Made by a program: the position numbers and the translations under genes
The notes under the pieces: generated by a model
The model's database searches: none
What the model was told of the DNA's origin: nothing
The model's input: the letters and a program-made list of their open reading frames with translations, nothing else
Part shown: in pieces, positions 34,043 through 42,821 of the stretch
How positions within the stretch are numbered: the stretch's first letter is position 1
Layout of the letters: each line of letters begins with the position of its first letter
NCBI RefSeq assembly: GCF_000177535.2
Contig: NC_015673.1
Location: 1,054,001 to 1,118,000, forward strand
Direction of reading: 5' to 3'
Source of the DNA: Corynebacterium resistens DSM 45100
GTDB lineage: Bacteria > Actinomycetota > Actinomycetes > Mycobacteriales > Mycobacteriaceae
Length of the DNA: 64,000 nucleotides

Positions 34043-35988
34043 AAATCGCACGCGTACCCGTCTGCCGCTAGCGGCAACCCTGCAGCCCAGTCGGGCGCGG
34101 TGGCCATCAGCTCGCAGATCTCGTCCACGGTGGCCGTGGCGGTCTCCACCACGATCTCGTCATGGACGTGCATGACGATCCTGTACCCAGCGCGATCGAC
34201 CTGGTGCATGCCGAACGTGAGCAGATCTCGGGCGACGGCTTGGACGATGTTCTCGGTGAGCTTCCCACCGTAGGTTTCCAGCTGGCCCCACTTGCGCCCC
34301 GTCGCGATGCCCTCGTGGGTGATAGCAGTGCCACCGAACCTGTTCTCACCCAGCTTGGGTTTCACATAGGCTAAGCGGCGTCCGGAGGGCAGTCGGACGA
34401 ACATGATCCCGGACTCCACGGTGAAGGTCAGCGCACCAACACCGGTCGGCTGGCGGGTAGAGATGGCCTCGATGGCGGCGGCGTTGATGTCCGCCCACAG
34501 CTGCACGACGTTCGGGTTGGCTGCCCGCCACGCATCGACCAGCGGCTGGAGCTCGGACTCGGCGAGCCCCATCCGCAGCGCCCCCATGGCTTTCAGGGCA
34601 CCGACGCCGCCTTGATAACCACAGGCGAGCACCGCGATCTTTCCTTTCTGACGCAGCTCGGCGTTGGCTCCGTGTTTGTCGACGGGGACACCGAACATGC
34701 GGCTCGCGGTCTCGCAGTACAAATCTTTCCCGTCACGGAAGGCCTGAAGCGTGGTGGCCTCGCCTGCAAGCCACGCGATGACCCGCGCCTCGATCGCGGA
34801 GAAGTCGGCCACCACGAAGCGGTGTCCGTCGGCGGGGACGAAAGCGGTACGGATCAACTGCGAGAGTGTGTCGGGCACGGAATCGTAGAGCAGCTCCACG
34901 GCTTCAAATTCTCCGGTCCGCACGAGGTCTCGGGCTTCACAGAGGTCTGGCAGGTAGTTGCGGGGCAGGTTCTGGACTTGGACGAGGCGACCAGCGAAAC
35001 GCCCGGTGCGCCCAGCCCCGTAGAACTGGAGGAAACCCCGCCCGCGCCCATCACGACCTGCCACATGCTGCATCGTCTCGTACTTTTTCACCGACGACTT
35101 CGCGAGCTCACCGCGCAACTGGAGGACTTCACGCACCTCACCAGTAGCCGTATCGAGTGCGGCGGCGACTTCGTCTTTCGTCAATGACTGCAGGGGTGTG
35201 CCGTGAGCGGTGAGCCAGTCCTTGAGCTGGATCGGCGAGTTCGGATTCTCCAGCCCCGTGAGCTCTTGAGCCCGAGCCAGCGTGGTGGCGCGGTGCTGCC
35301 GGTCGCACTGGACCGCGTGATCCACGAGAACCCGGTCGAGCCGAATGCCGGTGTCGTTGATGTTCTGGTCCAGGGCGTAAGTGGCCCATTCAGCCTCGGG
35401 CATCGGGAAACCGGCGAGCCGATCGTGGATGGCCAACTCCACCTCGACGTCGCGCCGGTTGTAGGAGATGAACTGCTCCCACCCGTCCGGGTCGGATGCA
35501 GGCAGATTACGCATCTCGCCCTGATTCAACACGCTCGGTCTAGCTGGAGTACAAAAACGGGTAATCAGTTTTTTACCCGCACTGTCTTTACGAACAGGCA
35601 GGTCAAGGACGGTGGCAACCTGCTCCAGGCTCATCGGCAGGCCGAGATAGGCCGACCACACCATGGTGCAGCGCCACTGCGCTGGGTCCAGAAAGTTACG
35701 ACCGGCGATGAGATCTGGGTGGTGTCGGGCCAGCCAAGCAGATAAGCACACACGCTCGAAGGCAGCATTGAACGCCCACTTCGTCACGCCCGGATCAACC
35801 AGCGCCTCTACAACCTCGGCAGGTAGCTGCTCACTCGAGGCCACATCAACGACCTTAACGGGATTGCCGTCGATCGAGTAGCCAAACAGGAGAACGTCGA
35901 AGTCTGGGTGTTCGGCATAAGGGTAGACCCCAGATTTGGTGAGGTTGACGGGCGAAAATGTTTCAAGATCAACGAAAAGCTCATGCAC
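34027..35988 (-). CDS. Phage DNA polymerase, family A with 3'-5' exonuclease
   Basis: 653 aa from GTG at 35988 (HELFVDLETFSPV; GGAG eight bases upstream). The exonuclease domain opens with the FVDLETF DxE motif. Polymerase motifs: A DFSAIEARVIAWLAGE near 395, B QKGKIAVLACGYQGG near 445, C MHVHDEIVVE near 610. It is the phage replicative enzyme, distinct from the host polA at 60264. Confidence 0.95.
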   Translation of the reverse strand: MHELFVDLETFSPVNLTKSGVYPYAEHPDFDVLLFGYSIDGNPVKVVDVASSEQLPAEVVEALVDPGVTKWAFNAAFERVCLSAWLARHHPDLIAGRNFLDPAQWRCTMVWSAYLGLPMSLEQVATVLDLPVRKDSAGKKLITRFCTPARPSVLNQGEMRNLPASDPDGWEQFISYNRRDVEVELAIHDRLAGFPMPEAEWATYALDQNINDTGIRLDRVLVDHAVQCDRQHRATTLARAQELTGLENPNSPIQLKDWLTAHGTPLQSLTKDEVAAALDTATGEVREVLQLRGELAKSSVKKYETMQHVAGRDGRGRGFLQFYGAGRTGRFAGRLVQVQNLPRNYLPDLCEARDLVRTGEFEAVELLYDSVPDTLSQLIRTAFVPADGHRFVVADFSAIEARVIAWLAGEATTLQAFRDGKDLYCETASRMFGVPVDKHGANAELRQKGKIAVLACGYQGGVGALKAMGALRMGLAESELQPLVDAWRAANPNVVQLWADINAAAIEAISTRQPTGVGALTFTVESGIMFVRLPSGRRLAYVKPKLGENRFGGTAITHEGIATGRKWGQLETYGGKLTENIVQAVARDLLTFGMHQVDRAGYRIVMHVHDEIVVETATATVDEICELMATAPDWAAGLPLAADGYACDFYMKD

Positions 35989-36013
35989 GGTATCGGCTCC
36001 ACAATGCGGTAAG

Positions 36014-36054
36014 GGCCGGGAGACCACACACGTGTGGTGGGTGGTCTCCCGGCC
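36014..36054. terminator. Long perfect hairpin upstream of the phage polymerase gene
   Basis: 13-bp perfect stem GGCCGGGAGACCA / TGGTCTCCCGGCC with a second internal CACAC/GTGTG pairing. No T tract on either strand; may be a Rho-independent pause, an RNase III-type processing site, or an operator. Confidence 0.55.
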
Positions 36055-36066
36055 AGGGGGTGATGG

Positions 36067-36276
36067 TTACTGGTCAGCAGGCGTGGGATACTGCTCGCGC
36101 TGCGCTTCGGCATCTGCCATGAGCTGGGTGACGCACTGGCGCTCTTTGCGGATCGCGCGGTTTTCAAGCCACGAGGCCAGCCATGCCCCGAGCAGGTGAC
36201 CTACGATGGAACCGATCGCCCAGGCAACAATCAGAGTCGTTCCGGCCCACAGCGCTGCTGAATAACACTCGTTCAT
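36067..36276 (-). CDS. Small single-membrane-span protein
   Basis: 69 aa. One hydrophobic segment (ALWAGTTLIVAWAIGSIVGH, about 8-35) then a charged helical tail (ENRAIRKERQCVTQLM). GGAG seven bases before ATG. No family recognised; early-region membrane proteins of this size are sometimes superinfection-exclusion factors, but that is only a thought. Confidence 0.65.
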   Translation of the reverse strand: MNECYSAALWAGTTLIVAWAIGSIVGHLLGAWLASWLENRAIRKERQCVTQLMADAEAQREQYPTPADQ

Positions 36277-36293
36277 GATGCTTCTCCGCTCTT

Positions 36294-36851
36294 CTAGTTG
36301 AGGAAGTCGTCCGAGGCGGCTGCGAAGCCTCCGAAGTCGGCCTCGGCGCTGATGCGGTTGCCGCCGAGCGGTTCGCCTTCTCGCAGCTTCTGGATGTTGC
36401 CCAGCCCGCAGGCGATACCCCGGTTGCCGTTCGTGTTGAACGCGTAGAAGCTGATGCTCACCCGTGCGTAGCAGCCCGAGTAGACCTCGGTTGCGTCCAG
36501 GATGGGCTGCAGGTCAGTACCCACGACCTGTGGCGGGGTGGTCGAGTTGGCGTTGACGAACATTGCGTTCGCATAGGCTTCGTCGTCGCGCTCGATGTCA
36601 CCGTCACGCAGCGGGAGCTTGAGGGCGACCTTGTTCGGTCGCTTGCCACCGAACTTGGCCGTCCCGGCATCGATTGCCGCGTCAATAGCGCGCTCGATCC
36701 TGTTCAGTGTGTCGGTGTCACTCTTGGGGATGATCAGGGAGACGGAGTACTTGGGCTTGCCGCCCTGGATGGACTTCGCCTCGAAAATGTTGGCGTAGGA
36801 CAGGCGAACCTCGCCGGTGACCACACGGGTAGGATTCGTGGTTGCAGACAT
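36294..36851 (-). CDS. DUF2815 family protein (single-strand DNA-binding type)
   Basis: 185 aa. GEVRLSYANIFEAKSIQGGK, KYSVSLIIPKSDTDTLNRIE, PLRDGDIERDDEAYANAMFV, GCYARVSISFYAFNTNGNRG: DUF2815, an OB-fold family that takes the place of SSB in such replication modules. Located between DUF2800 and DNA polymerase as in many Firmicute-type phages. Confidence 0.9.
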   Translation of the reverse strand: MSATTNPTRVVTGEVRLSYANIFEAKSIQGGKPKYSVSLIIPKSDTDTLNRIERAIDAAIDAGTAKFGGKRPNKVALKLPLRDGDIERDDEAYANAMFVNANSTTPPQVVGTDLQPILDATEVYSGCYARVSISFYAFNTNGNRGIACGLGNIQKLREGEPLGGNRISAEADFGGFAAASDDFLN

Positions 36852-36876
36852 CTTTTCTTACCTTCTTTCTTGTTCG

Positions 36877-38010
36877 TTACTTGATTGCAGTGAATTCATC
36901 TGTTGCTGACTGGATTTCCAGTGCGGGCCTCTTATCGGACTCGGGCACGAGCGTGGGCTTACCGGCGGGTTTGACCACGAGATCCCCGAGGAGAGTGGTG
37001 AAGCGCTTCTTTCCCAGCTGCTTCTCCAGCGCGGTGATGGTCTTGAGCTTGCGATCCCACACGTCGACACCGGCTGCCTCAGCCGCCTGGGCGACAGCGG
37101 ACTCGTCGGAGTATTTGCGGATCGAGCGGCCTTCGACGAGCTTGAACCCTGGCCAGGTCTTGCCCTGGTTCACCGCCAGCGACAGCGCGTGCGCTTCCAC
37201 ATCGGCAGCCCACGCCTTCAGGTCCGGCAGCTGGGCCAGCACCTGTGCGATCTCGGCATCGCTGAGCTCGGCAGGAGGTGCGAACTCATGCTGAGCAAGC
37301 GCAAGGTTGGCCTCAGCACGCGTCCGGCAAGTAGGTGCGAGCTTGCAGAACCGGCACCACTCACCAGGCGCAAACTCGCCATCCCCACTGGCAGCCAACG
37401 CGGCACGAGGCTTCACCACCTGTTCCGCCCACGCCTCCAGCTCAGACACCGGGATCGTCCACGTCGAGACGTTCGAGCGCCTGGGCTGGAAGATCGTCAC
37501 CGCCACCTCGGTGATGTCGTAAAGCGACCCAAAGGCCTCGAGCGCACCGAGCGCATACAACATGAGCTGCGGGTTCTCTTCGGCCTCGACCATGACCCCC
37601 TGGCCGTACTTCAAATCGATGATCTGAAGCGTGGGCTCAGCGATGATCACGCAGTCGCCGGTACCGAACCCGCCCGGCACCACGTGGGAGAAGTCCAGGC
37701 GCTGCTCGATGAGCACCTGCGGATCAGCACACGCCTGCCGCACGTCGCGCAGCCGCTCCTGAACGAAGACCACGTAGTCATCAGTCAGGACATCCATCTG
37801 CTCGTCATGCCAGCTCGAGACCGGCTTCGCGGTCGGAGCATCATGGAGGGCGCGGCGCAGCTTCCACTCCGCAAGCGCATGCGCAGCGGTTCCCTGCTCG
37901 GCAGCCTGCGAGGAGTACTCCGGCAGCCCGGCCTCCAGCGTCGCCGAAGGCGGGCACTCCAACCACCGGTGCGCACCTGAGGCGCTCAGCAGTGCGTGTT
38001 GGTCAGGCAT
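36877..38010 (-). CDS. DUF2800 PD-(D/E)xK nuclease
   Basis: 377 aa from ATG at 38010 (MPDQHALLSASGAHRWLECP). AEQGTAAHALAEWKLR, FGTGDCVIIAEPTLQIIDLK with the D...DxK active site, and a C-terminal cysteine cluster (WCRFCKLAPTCR), so Cas4/RecB-like with a likely Fe-S or zinc site. It acts in phage recombination or replication. Overlaps the upstream gene by eight bases. Confidence 0.88.
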   Translation of the reverse strand: MPDQHALLSASGAHRWLECPPSATLEAGLPEYSSQAAEQGTAAHALAEWKLRRALHDAPTAKPVSSWHDEQMDVLTDDYVVFVQERLRDVRQACADPQVLIEQRLDFSHVVPGGFGTGDCVIIAEPTLQIIDLKYGQGVMVEAEENPQLMLYALGALEAFGSLYDITEVAVTIFQPRRSNVSTWTIPVSELEAWAEQVVKPRAALAASGDGEFAPGEWCRFCKLAPTCRTRAEANLALAQHEFAPPAELSDAEIAQVLAQLPDLKAWAADVEAHALSLAVNQGKTWPGFKLVEGRSIRKYSDESAVAQAAEAAGVDVWDRKLKTITALEKQLGKKRFTTLLGDLVVKPAGKPTLVPESDKRPALEIQSATDEFTAIK

Positions 38011-38413
38011 CAGCAATCGCCTCCACCCGCTCCAGCAACCACCCGTACTTGGCCGGGTCAATCTCGGAGAGTTTGTTCGCGCCAGCTGCCTGGATCAGCT
38101 CACGCACCTGCGCGGTATGACCTGCCTGCGACAGGCGCGCCAACACCGTGCGGACCTGCTCCAACGTCACCTGCACAACCTCCGGAGCCGGTGCCGGGGC
38201 TGGCGGCTGGTGAGCCGCTTCATGCTCCTCGGCTGCAGCTTCCAGTGCAGGCTGGGCGAGCTGGGCTGCGGCGATCGGGCGAGCCCCCGACATGCCAGGG
38301 TGGTCCTCGAACGATTCCCACGCGGCCTCTTCGATCACAGAGGCCAGCATCGTGACCCCCTCCGCGATCCGGTTCAGCGCCGGGACGTAGCGGTTAGCTT
38401 CGGTGACGTTCAC
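38003..38413 (-). CDS. Conserved phage early protein (so-called rrp5-like)
   Basis: 136 aa. Its C-terminal part VTLEQVRTVLARLSQAGHTA, QVRELIQAAGANKLSEIDPA, KYGWLLERVEAI is a small helical domain often annotated in phages as rRNA biogenesis protein rrp5, a label with no functional basis. An Ala/Pro linker precedes it. It forms part of the DUF2800/DUF2815 cassette. GTG start. Confidence 0.75.
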   Translation of the reverse strand: MNVTEANRYVPALNRIAEGVTMLASVIEEAAWESFEDHPGMSGARPIAAAQLAQPALEAAAEEHEAAHQPPAPAPAPEVVQVTLEQVRTVLARLSQAGHTAQVRELIQAAGANKLSEIDPAKYGWLLERVEAIADA

Positions 38414-38646
38414 GCGGCATCACCACCACTCCGGGTAACACCGACGGCGCGAGCCAGCGCCATGAGATCATCGTCATCGCCGTGCTGAGTGATGGTGACC
38501 TGGTCGACGCTGTCGCCTGGGACGACCAGAGTGAAATCCTTAGCCTCACCGAGAATGAGGCGAGCAAGACGTTCACGCAGGGTGACCCGGCGCAGACCCA
38601 CGACCTTTTCACGGACCGCCAGGTCGAGATTCAATTGGTGCCGCAT
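38410..38646 (-). CDS. Small hypothetical early protein
   Basis: 78 aa from ATG at 38646 (MRHQLNLDLAVREKVVGLRR; AGGGAGG seven bases upstream). Predicted mixed alpha/beta. It overlaps the next gene at GTGA. No family recognised. Confidence 0.7.
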   Translation of the reverse strand: MRHQLNLDLAVREKVVGLRRVTLRERLARLILGEAKDFTLVVPGDSVDQVTITQHGDDDDLMALARAVGVTRSGGDAA

Positions 38647-38661
38647 CAGCGGACCTCCCTT

Positions 38662-38709
38662 CCTATGCAAGACCCGGAACCGGGATTGGCTGGGGTGGCC
38701 TTGCATAGG
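38662..38709 (-). promoter_or_regulatory. Leader hairpin upstream of the 38646 gene
   Basis: CCTATGCAAG (38662-38671) pairs perfectly with CTTGCATAGG (38700-38709); an inner CCCGG/CCGGG stem lies within. The stem ends just before AAGGGAGG. Same arrangement as at 33747-33790. Confidence 0.65.
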
Positions 38710-38742
38710 AAGGGCTTCGGGCAGAGCGGATTTATAACCGAT

Positions 38743-39330
38743 CTAGGACAGAAGCTCGCGCAGGCGTGCTTCGGCCTTCTTCAGCCTCTTCGCCACCGCT
38801 GGTTGAGATATGCCCAAAACGCGAGCGATCTGGGATTGGGTATAGCCGTGCATATGGATGCCAACCACCACCAGGCGATCCTTCGGGTCGAGACTCGCCA
38901 AGGCCTCACGCACCTCAAGCTGAGTGACCCATGCTTTATCTGGTCTAAGCCGTTCATACTCCTCTCGTCGCCCCGTCCATACCCGGGATCGCGGATCCTC
39001 CGTGCTAGAGGCAACAGCGTCAATGACGGGTATCTCGTCATCGTCATCCTTTGCCGACACGGACCGATAGATGGTGTTACGAAGGTGCTGCTTCGCGTTG
39101 TTGAAATCGTGCTTACCCAGCTCGTCACAGATCTCGTGAAGGCTGCGAGGCTCTAATTGTTCTGAATCTGCCGCTTCCTGGCGGCGCAGGTGTAGGTCGC
39201 GTTCAACCATGATCTGCGCTTCGCTGGCCGTTATGACATAGGTGACGCTGGTGGTGGGATAGCGTTCGCTGATCCCCTCAGTGCGCTCGTGCTTGAGCTG
39301 GATCTTGATAGTTATCGGCTCGGTAGCCAT
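38743..39330 (-). CDS. Sigma-70 region 4-like regulator, first gene of the early operon
   Basis: 195 aa. The C-terminal region (VREALASLDPKDRLVVVGIH, MHGYTQSQIARVLGISQPAV, AKRLKKAEARLRELLS) is a classic sigma-r4 helix-turn-helix. The N-terminal part lacks region 2, so it is not a full sigma factor. Probably a transcription regulator of the early operon. Its ribosome site GAAGGG (minus strand, 39346-39341) lies in a 6-bp stem, so translation may be regulated. Confidence 0.8.
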   Translation of the reverse strand: MATEPITIKIQLKHERTEGISERYPTTSVTYVITASEAQIMVERDLHLRRQEAADSEQLEPRSLHEICDELGKHDFNNAKQHLRNTIYRSVSAKDDDDEIPVIDAVASSTEDPRSRVWTGRREEYERLRPDKAWVTQLEVREALASLDPKDRLVVVGIHMHGYTQSQIARVLGISQPAVAKRLKKAEARLRELLS

Positions 39331-39340
39331 CGGGGTTCAT

Positions 39341-39356
39341 CCCTTCGTGTGAAGGG
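39341..39356 (-). promoter_or_regulatory. Hairpin covering the ribosome site of the sigma-like gene
   Basis: CCCTTC gtgt GAAGGG, perfect 6-bp stem with a 4-base loop; one arm is the Shine-Dalgarno of the 39330 start. The other arm overlaps GGAGAC of the larger element at 39355-39477, so the two folds exclude each other. Confidence 0.5.
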
Positions 39357-39477
39357 AGACCCGCGTGTGCGCGTCAAGTTCGAAGACGAGTTGCTAAGCA
39401 CAGAAAGGCGGACCCCGCGACCAGCCCCGGTTGCCGGGGGTGGTCGCAGGTATCCGCCAAGCGCTTAGCGAGTCTCC
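39355..39477. ncRNA. Highly structured intergenic element (candidate RNA, operator or origin)
   Basis: Four nested complementary pairs around one axis: GGAGAC 39355-39360 with GTCTCC 39472-39477; GCTAAGC 39393-39399 with GCTTAGC 39463-39469; GGCGGA 39407-39412 with TCCGCC 39453-39458; and a 14-base arm 39417-39430 with 39434-39447 (13 of 14 pairs, 3-base loop). It sits in the 410-base gap between the early operon (minus) and the cargo operon (plus). No gene in this gap is supported. Confidence 0.6.
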
Positions 39478-39596
39478 GTATGAACTTGTTTTCTGTTGAC
39501 GACCAGGCCGTACGCTTCCCGATCGAGACACCTGGCCAGTCGTGTGGTCTGCACGCTTGTGTTGAGCCGCATTATGTCGGCGGCTCACGGTAAGAT

Positions 39597-39613
39597 GTGA
39601 AGAACGTCTTCAC
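39597..39613. promoter_or_regulatory. Small perfect inverted repeat upstream of the cargo operon
   Basis: GTGAAG aacgt CTTCAC, 128 bases before the first cargo gene. Candidate operator for the XRE regulator encoded in the operon (inference). No clear sigma-70 promoter pair was found between here and 39741. Confidence 0.4.
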
Positions 39614-39740
39614 GTTCGTGGTGGCCGCGACTGGTCGTGGTATCTGGTTAAAACCCTAGAAATCGGGGTTCGCCAGGCCGTGAGAAAGTGTGAGGCGAAT
39701 CCGTGAGGAACCGTGAGATCCGCAGAGACGAGGAGGGCGA

Positions 39741-40874
39741 GTGAAGTTCCACGAGCTGGCTGCATGCCTCGCCCCAGCCCTGCCCGGTGGCCTCGCGCGT
39801 GCTGAGCGAATGCGTGAGCTGATCTCTATGTTCACGACAGTTACCGAAGACGAGTGGGGCACCAACCGAGACCCATCGACACTGCCGTCAGACTCGGTGC
39901 TCGAGTCGATGGCGTCCAGGGCTTCGGGGTTCACGAAGAAGCTCGCCAATGCGATCTGTCCCCGTCTCGACATCGACGCCTTCGTTGAACGCCTTTACGG
40001 GTTGGATCTGGCCACCCAGGAACTCATCGCTCAGAACATCGCCGACCACGACGAACACGTAGATCTGGAGAACTTCGAGTACGGCGTTGCCGAGCTGCTC
40101 GTCGGCATCCTCCACGAGAAAGCCGGACTGCCTGACAGGACCGCCGCAGTGCTCAGGCGTGCGAAGATCCTTGCCGCGCTCACCAAGAATCGTGACTTGC
40201 TTCTGACGCGCTCACGTGGCTGCGCCACCTGTTGCACGCCGCTTCGGTCCAGGTCTCACGATTCCTCACAGGCCTCCTACGACATCGTCTTTCTCGACGA
40301 CGCCACCGAGCCGTTCGGCTCGGGCGACTTCGCAGTCATGTGCAAGCCGTGTGCGGAGCGTTTCAACCTTGCTCACATTGAGGCCGATCTCGCCCAGTTG
40401 CGAGCCCATAACCGAGCACTCACCGCAACAGAGAACGTTGACGAGGGCCTTGCTCCTCTCGGGCTGGACCGCAAGATCAGCCAACTGCTCGCTGTCATCA
40501 ACCAGCTACCCTTCGAAGAGGCGGTCCGCGACACGGATTACAGCGCGATGACGTTGCAACAGAAGATCGACGACATGGCACTGCTACGCCTGTGTTTCGA
40601 TGCGATGGCCACTTACGAGCCAGTCGTCCGCAACACCGCCAAGGCCCTCGAAGCTCAAGGGGACTTCAAGTTTTCGAAGATGCGCCGCCAGATTCAATCT
40701 GCGTGGGACGTCTTGGACGACAGCGGCATGAGCCAGTACAACATCTGGCAACGCCTAACCGCATGGATCCACGAGCACACTCACGTTGACCGATACGCGT
40801 GCGGGGTTGTCGTGGCGTTCATGATCCAGATCTGCGACCTGTTCACACCAAGGACCGTGGCGGTGAGCGCATGA
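39741..40874 (+). CDS. ABC-3C-type system component with zinc-binding cysteines
   Basis: 377 aa, GTG start with GAGGAGG five bases upstream. First gene of the cargo operon. Mostly alpha-helical; two cysteine pairs (RGCATCC at 161-165 and MCKPC at 201-204) could bind zinc. I do not see a catalytic motif. Position directly before a tiny middle gene and a DUF2326 ATPase, with stop/start overlaps, matches the ABC-three-component (ABC-3C) systems, where this slot holds the variable effector or C-terminal-domain protein. Assignment rests on context. Confidence 0.65.
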   Translation: MKFHELAACLAPALPGGLARAERMRELISMFTTVTEDEWGTNRDPSTLPSDSVLESMASRASGFTKKLANAICPRLDIDAFVERLYGLDLATQELIAQNIADHDEHVDLENFEYGVAELLVGILHEKAGLPDRTAAVLRRAKILAALTKNRDLLLTRSRGCATCCTPLRSRSHDSSQASYDIVFLDDATEPFGSGDFAVMCKPCAERFNLAHIEADLAQLRAHNRALTATENVDEGLAPLGLDRKISQLLAVINQLPFEEAVRDTDYSAMTLQQKIDDMALLRLCFDAMATYEPVVRNTAKALEAQGDFKFSKMRRQIQSAWDVLDDSGMSQYNIWQRLTAWIHEHTHVDRYACGVVVAFMIQICDLFTPRTVAVSA

Positions 40875-41098
40875 TTCGGCTCCCCAACAAGCTCTACTGC
40901 TTCAGCGAAACCGTCCTCGCTGACTTCGTCACCATCATGCGCAGCCTCGATACTGCACCCATGAGCGTCGCCGAACTTCACGACCGCCTCGAGGAGCAGT
41001 TGGCGACCGAGGACATGATCGACGCCCTCACACTGCTGCTCACGCTCGGCACCCTCAGCCTCGATACCGACCAAGGGGTGATTGCTCGTGCTCACTAG
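40871..41098 (+). CDS. ABC-3C middle component (small wHTH-like protein)
   Basis: 75 aa from ATG at 40871, overlapping the previous stop at ATGA. MIRLPNKLYCFSETVLADFV, SVAELHDRLEEQLATEDMID, LLLTLGTLSLDTDQGVI: a small winged-helix-like protein, the usual size and shape of ABC-3C middle components. It likely bridges the ATPase and the first component. Confidence 0.7.
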   Translation: MIRLPNKLYCFSETVLADFVTIMRSLDTAPMSVAELHDRLEEQLATEDMIDALTLLLTLGTLSLDTDQGVIARAH

Positions 41099-42821
41099 AC
41101 TCTGGTCCCCAGCCTTCAAACACCACGGTGAGAAACGGCCGGTGATTGAGTTCCATGCGGGGCTGAACATCATCGAAGGTGCCGACGGGGCGCAAAACTC
41201 GATCGGCAAGTCCACCGTTCTGCAGATCATCGACTTCGTCTACGGTGGCCGTGATTTCTTGAGCTCGGATGCGGTCACGATGGCCACGGCGGTACGACAC
41301 CACGTCATCTATTTCACGCTGCGCATCCACGGCATCAACTATCATTTCTCCCGCGACACCTCTCGTCCCGGATTCGTCGCCACCTACCAAGACCCCGGCT
41401 GGACCATCCCCGGCGACGAGATGTCAATCGATGAGTACATGGGTTTCCTGCTCACCTCCTACGGACTCGACGAGGCGGGCACATCGTGGCGTGACCTGGT
41501 GGGCCGATTCTCCCGCGTGGATGAATCCGGGATTGCGATGCTCGACAAGCCCCTCGCCGCAGCCCCACGCGAGAGCGACACCAGCGGCGCGGCCGCGCTA
41601 CTACGGTTGTTTGGTGCGTATGCGGAGATCGAGGAAATCCAGGACCGCTATGCGAAAGTGCGTAGCGAGGTCGATGCGCTAGATGCGATAGCGAAAGGCC
41701 AGTACTCCAACTACATCAAACTCACCAAAAAGGCCGACCGTGACCGGGCAGAGCGTGAGCTCGCTGAAGCAAAGGCTGAGGCAACGCGTGTCCATCGACA
41801 GGCCGATCTTGACCTCTTCGATGCCGACCGCAAGGCCCGCCAAGAACAACAACTCCTCCGCGCCCAGCTGCGGCCCCTGACTGAGCAACTCGACCAGTTG
41901 ACAGGGAAGCTGGCGATCGTGGAAGCCACCCTCGCTGGTCGCACTCGCATCACCACCGATGACCTCGAAGAGTTCTACACCTACTTCCCCCATGCAAACC
42001 GCGAGCACCTGGAAACCGTCGAGTACTACCACCATGCTCTCACCGGCATTCTCGAAGAACAGCTCACCGAACAACGCCGCCTCTACACCACCCAGGTCGC
42101 GGCACTGCAGCGGGAAATCCGGGCCCAGCAAGCAAGGATCGTCTCGCTCGGCGAATCCGTGCAGCTCGATGACGAAACCTATCAACGCTCCCTCGAACTG
42201 CACACGAAGATCACCCAGCTTGACGAGCAGATCCGCACCTTCGACCACAACCAGAAGCTCAAAGAAGAACGCAAAGCCCTCAAGAAGGAGATCGAGGAAA
42301 GCATCCCCGCTACGCTCGGTGAACTCACCACGCAGATCAACGCCGAGATGCGAGACGTGATGGACGCCTTGTATCCGAGCGAACCGCGGAAGGCCCCGAT
42401 CTTCACCTTCAAAGCCGTCACCAAAGGCGTCTCCTACATCTTCGACCACAACGGTGACACCGGCTCCGGTGCGAAATTCAATCACCTCGTCGCTCTCGAC
42501 ATCGCAGTTTTGCGCTCCACACCGTTGCCGTTCCTCATCCACGACTCAGCCATCATCAAACTGATTGCGTTCGCTCCCGTCGCGGAACTCCTTGCCGTCT
42601 ACATCAACACCGCTAACCTCACCAGCAGAGCGGGTGAGCCGAAGCAAGTGTTCTTCTCTTTCGACGCCACAAAGGCCTACGGCACCAAGGCCGAAGAACG
42701 TGTCGCCCCAGCCCAAGTCATCCATCTCGGCGAAGGCGCCGAGGCCCTCTACGGCTTCACCTGGAACACCGAAACCACCGACCACCACGACCCACAGCCC
42801 AGCGAAGGAGGCCAGCGATGA
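41088..42821 (+). CDS. DUF2326 / ABC-3C ATPase (SMC-like)
   Basis: 577 aa from GTG at 41088 (AAGGGG nine bases upstream; a TTG at 41082 is possible). The N-terminal half-ATPase has Walker A GADGAQNSIGKST (31-43). A central coiled coil (about 190-410, AERELAEAKAEATRVHRQAD, LKEERKALKKEIEESIP) is followed by the C-terminal half (FNHLVALDIAVLRSTPLPFL, IHDSAIIKLIA, Walker B-like). This head-coil-head layout is the RecN/SMC-like ABC class named DUF2326 in ABC-3C conflict systems. It probably senses or remodels phage DNA. Confidence 0.85.
   Translation: MLTRLWSPAFKHHGEKRPVIEFHAGLNIIEGADGAQNSIGKSTVLQIIDFVYGGRDFLSSDAVTMATAVRHHVIYFTLRIHGINYHFSRDTSRPGFVATYQDPGWTIPGDEMSIDEYMGFLLTSYGLDEAGTSWRDLVGRFSRVDESGIAMLDKPLAAAPRESDTSGAAALLRLFGAYAEIEEIQDRYAKVRSEVDALDAIAKGQYSNYIKLTKKADRDRAERELAEAKAEATRVHRQADLDLFDADRKARQEQQLLRAQLRPLTEQLDQLTGKLAIVEATLAGRTRITTDDLEEFYTYFPHANREHLETVEYYHHALTGILEEQLTEQRRLYTTQVAALQREIRAQQARIVSLGESVQLDDETYQRSLELHTKITQLDEQIRTFDHNQKLKEERKALKKEIEESIPATLGELTTQINAEMRDVMDALYPSEPRKAPIFTFKAVTKGVSYIFDHNGDTGSGAKFNHLVALDIAVLRSTPLPFLIHDSAIIKLIAFAPVAELLAVYINTANLTSRAGEPKQVFFSFDATKAYGTKAEERVAPAQVIHLGEGAEALYGFTWNTETTDHHDPQPSEGGQR

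Noticed and set aside
39394..39588. 64-aa minus-strand frame in the early/cargo gap
   Set aside because: Overlaps the nested stems, has no ribosome site and a basic low-complexity product; the DNA structure explains the region better.
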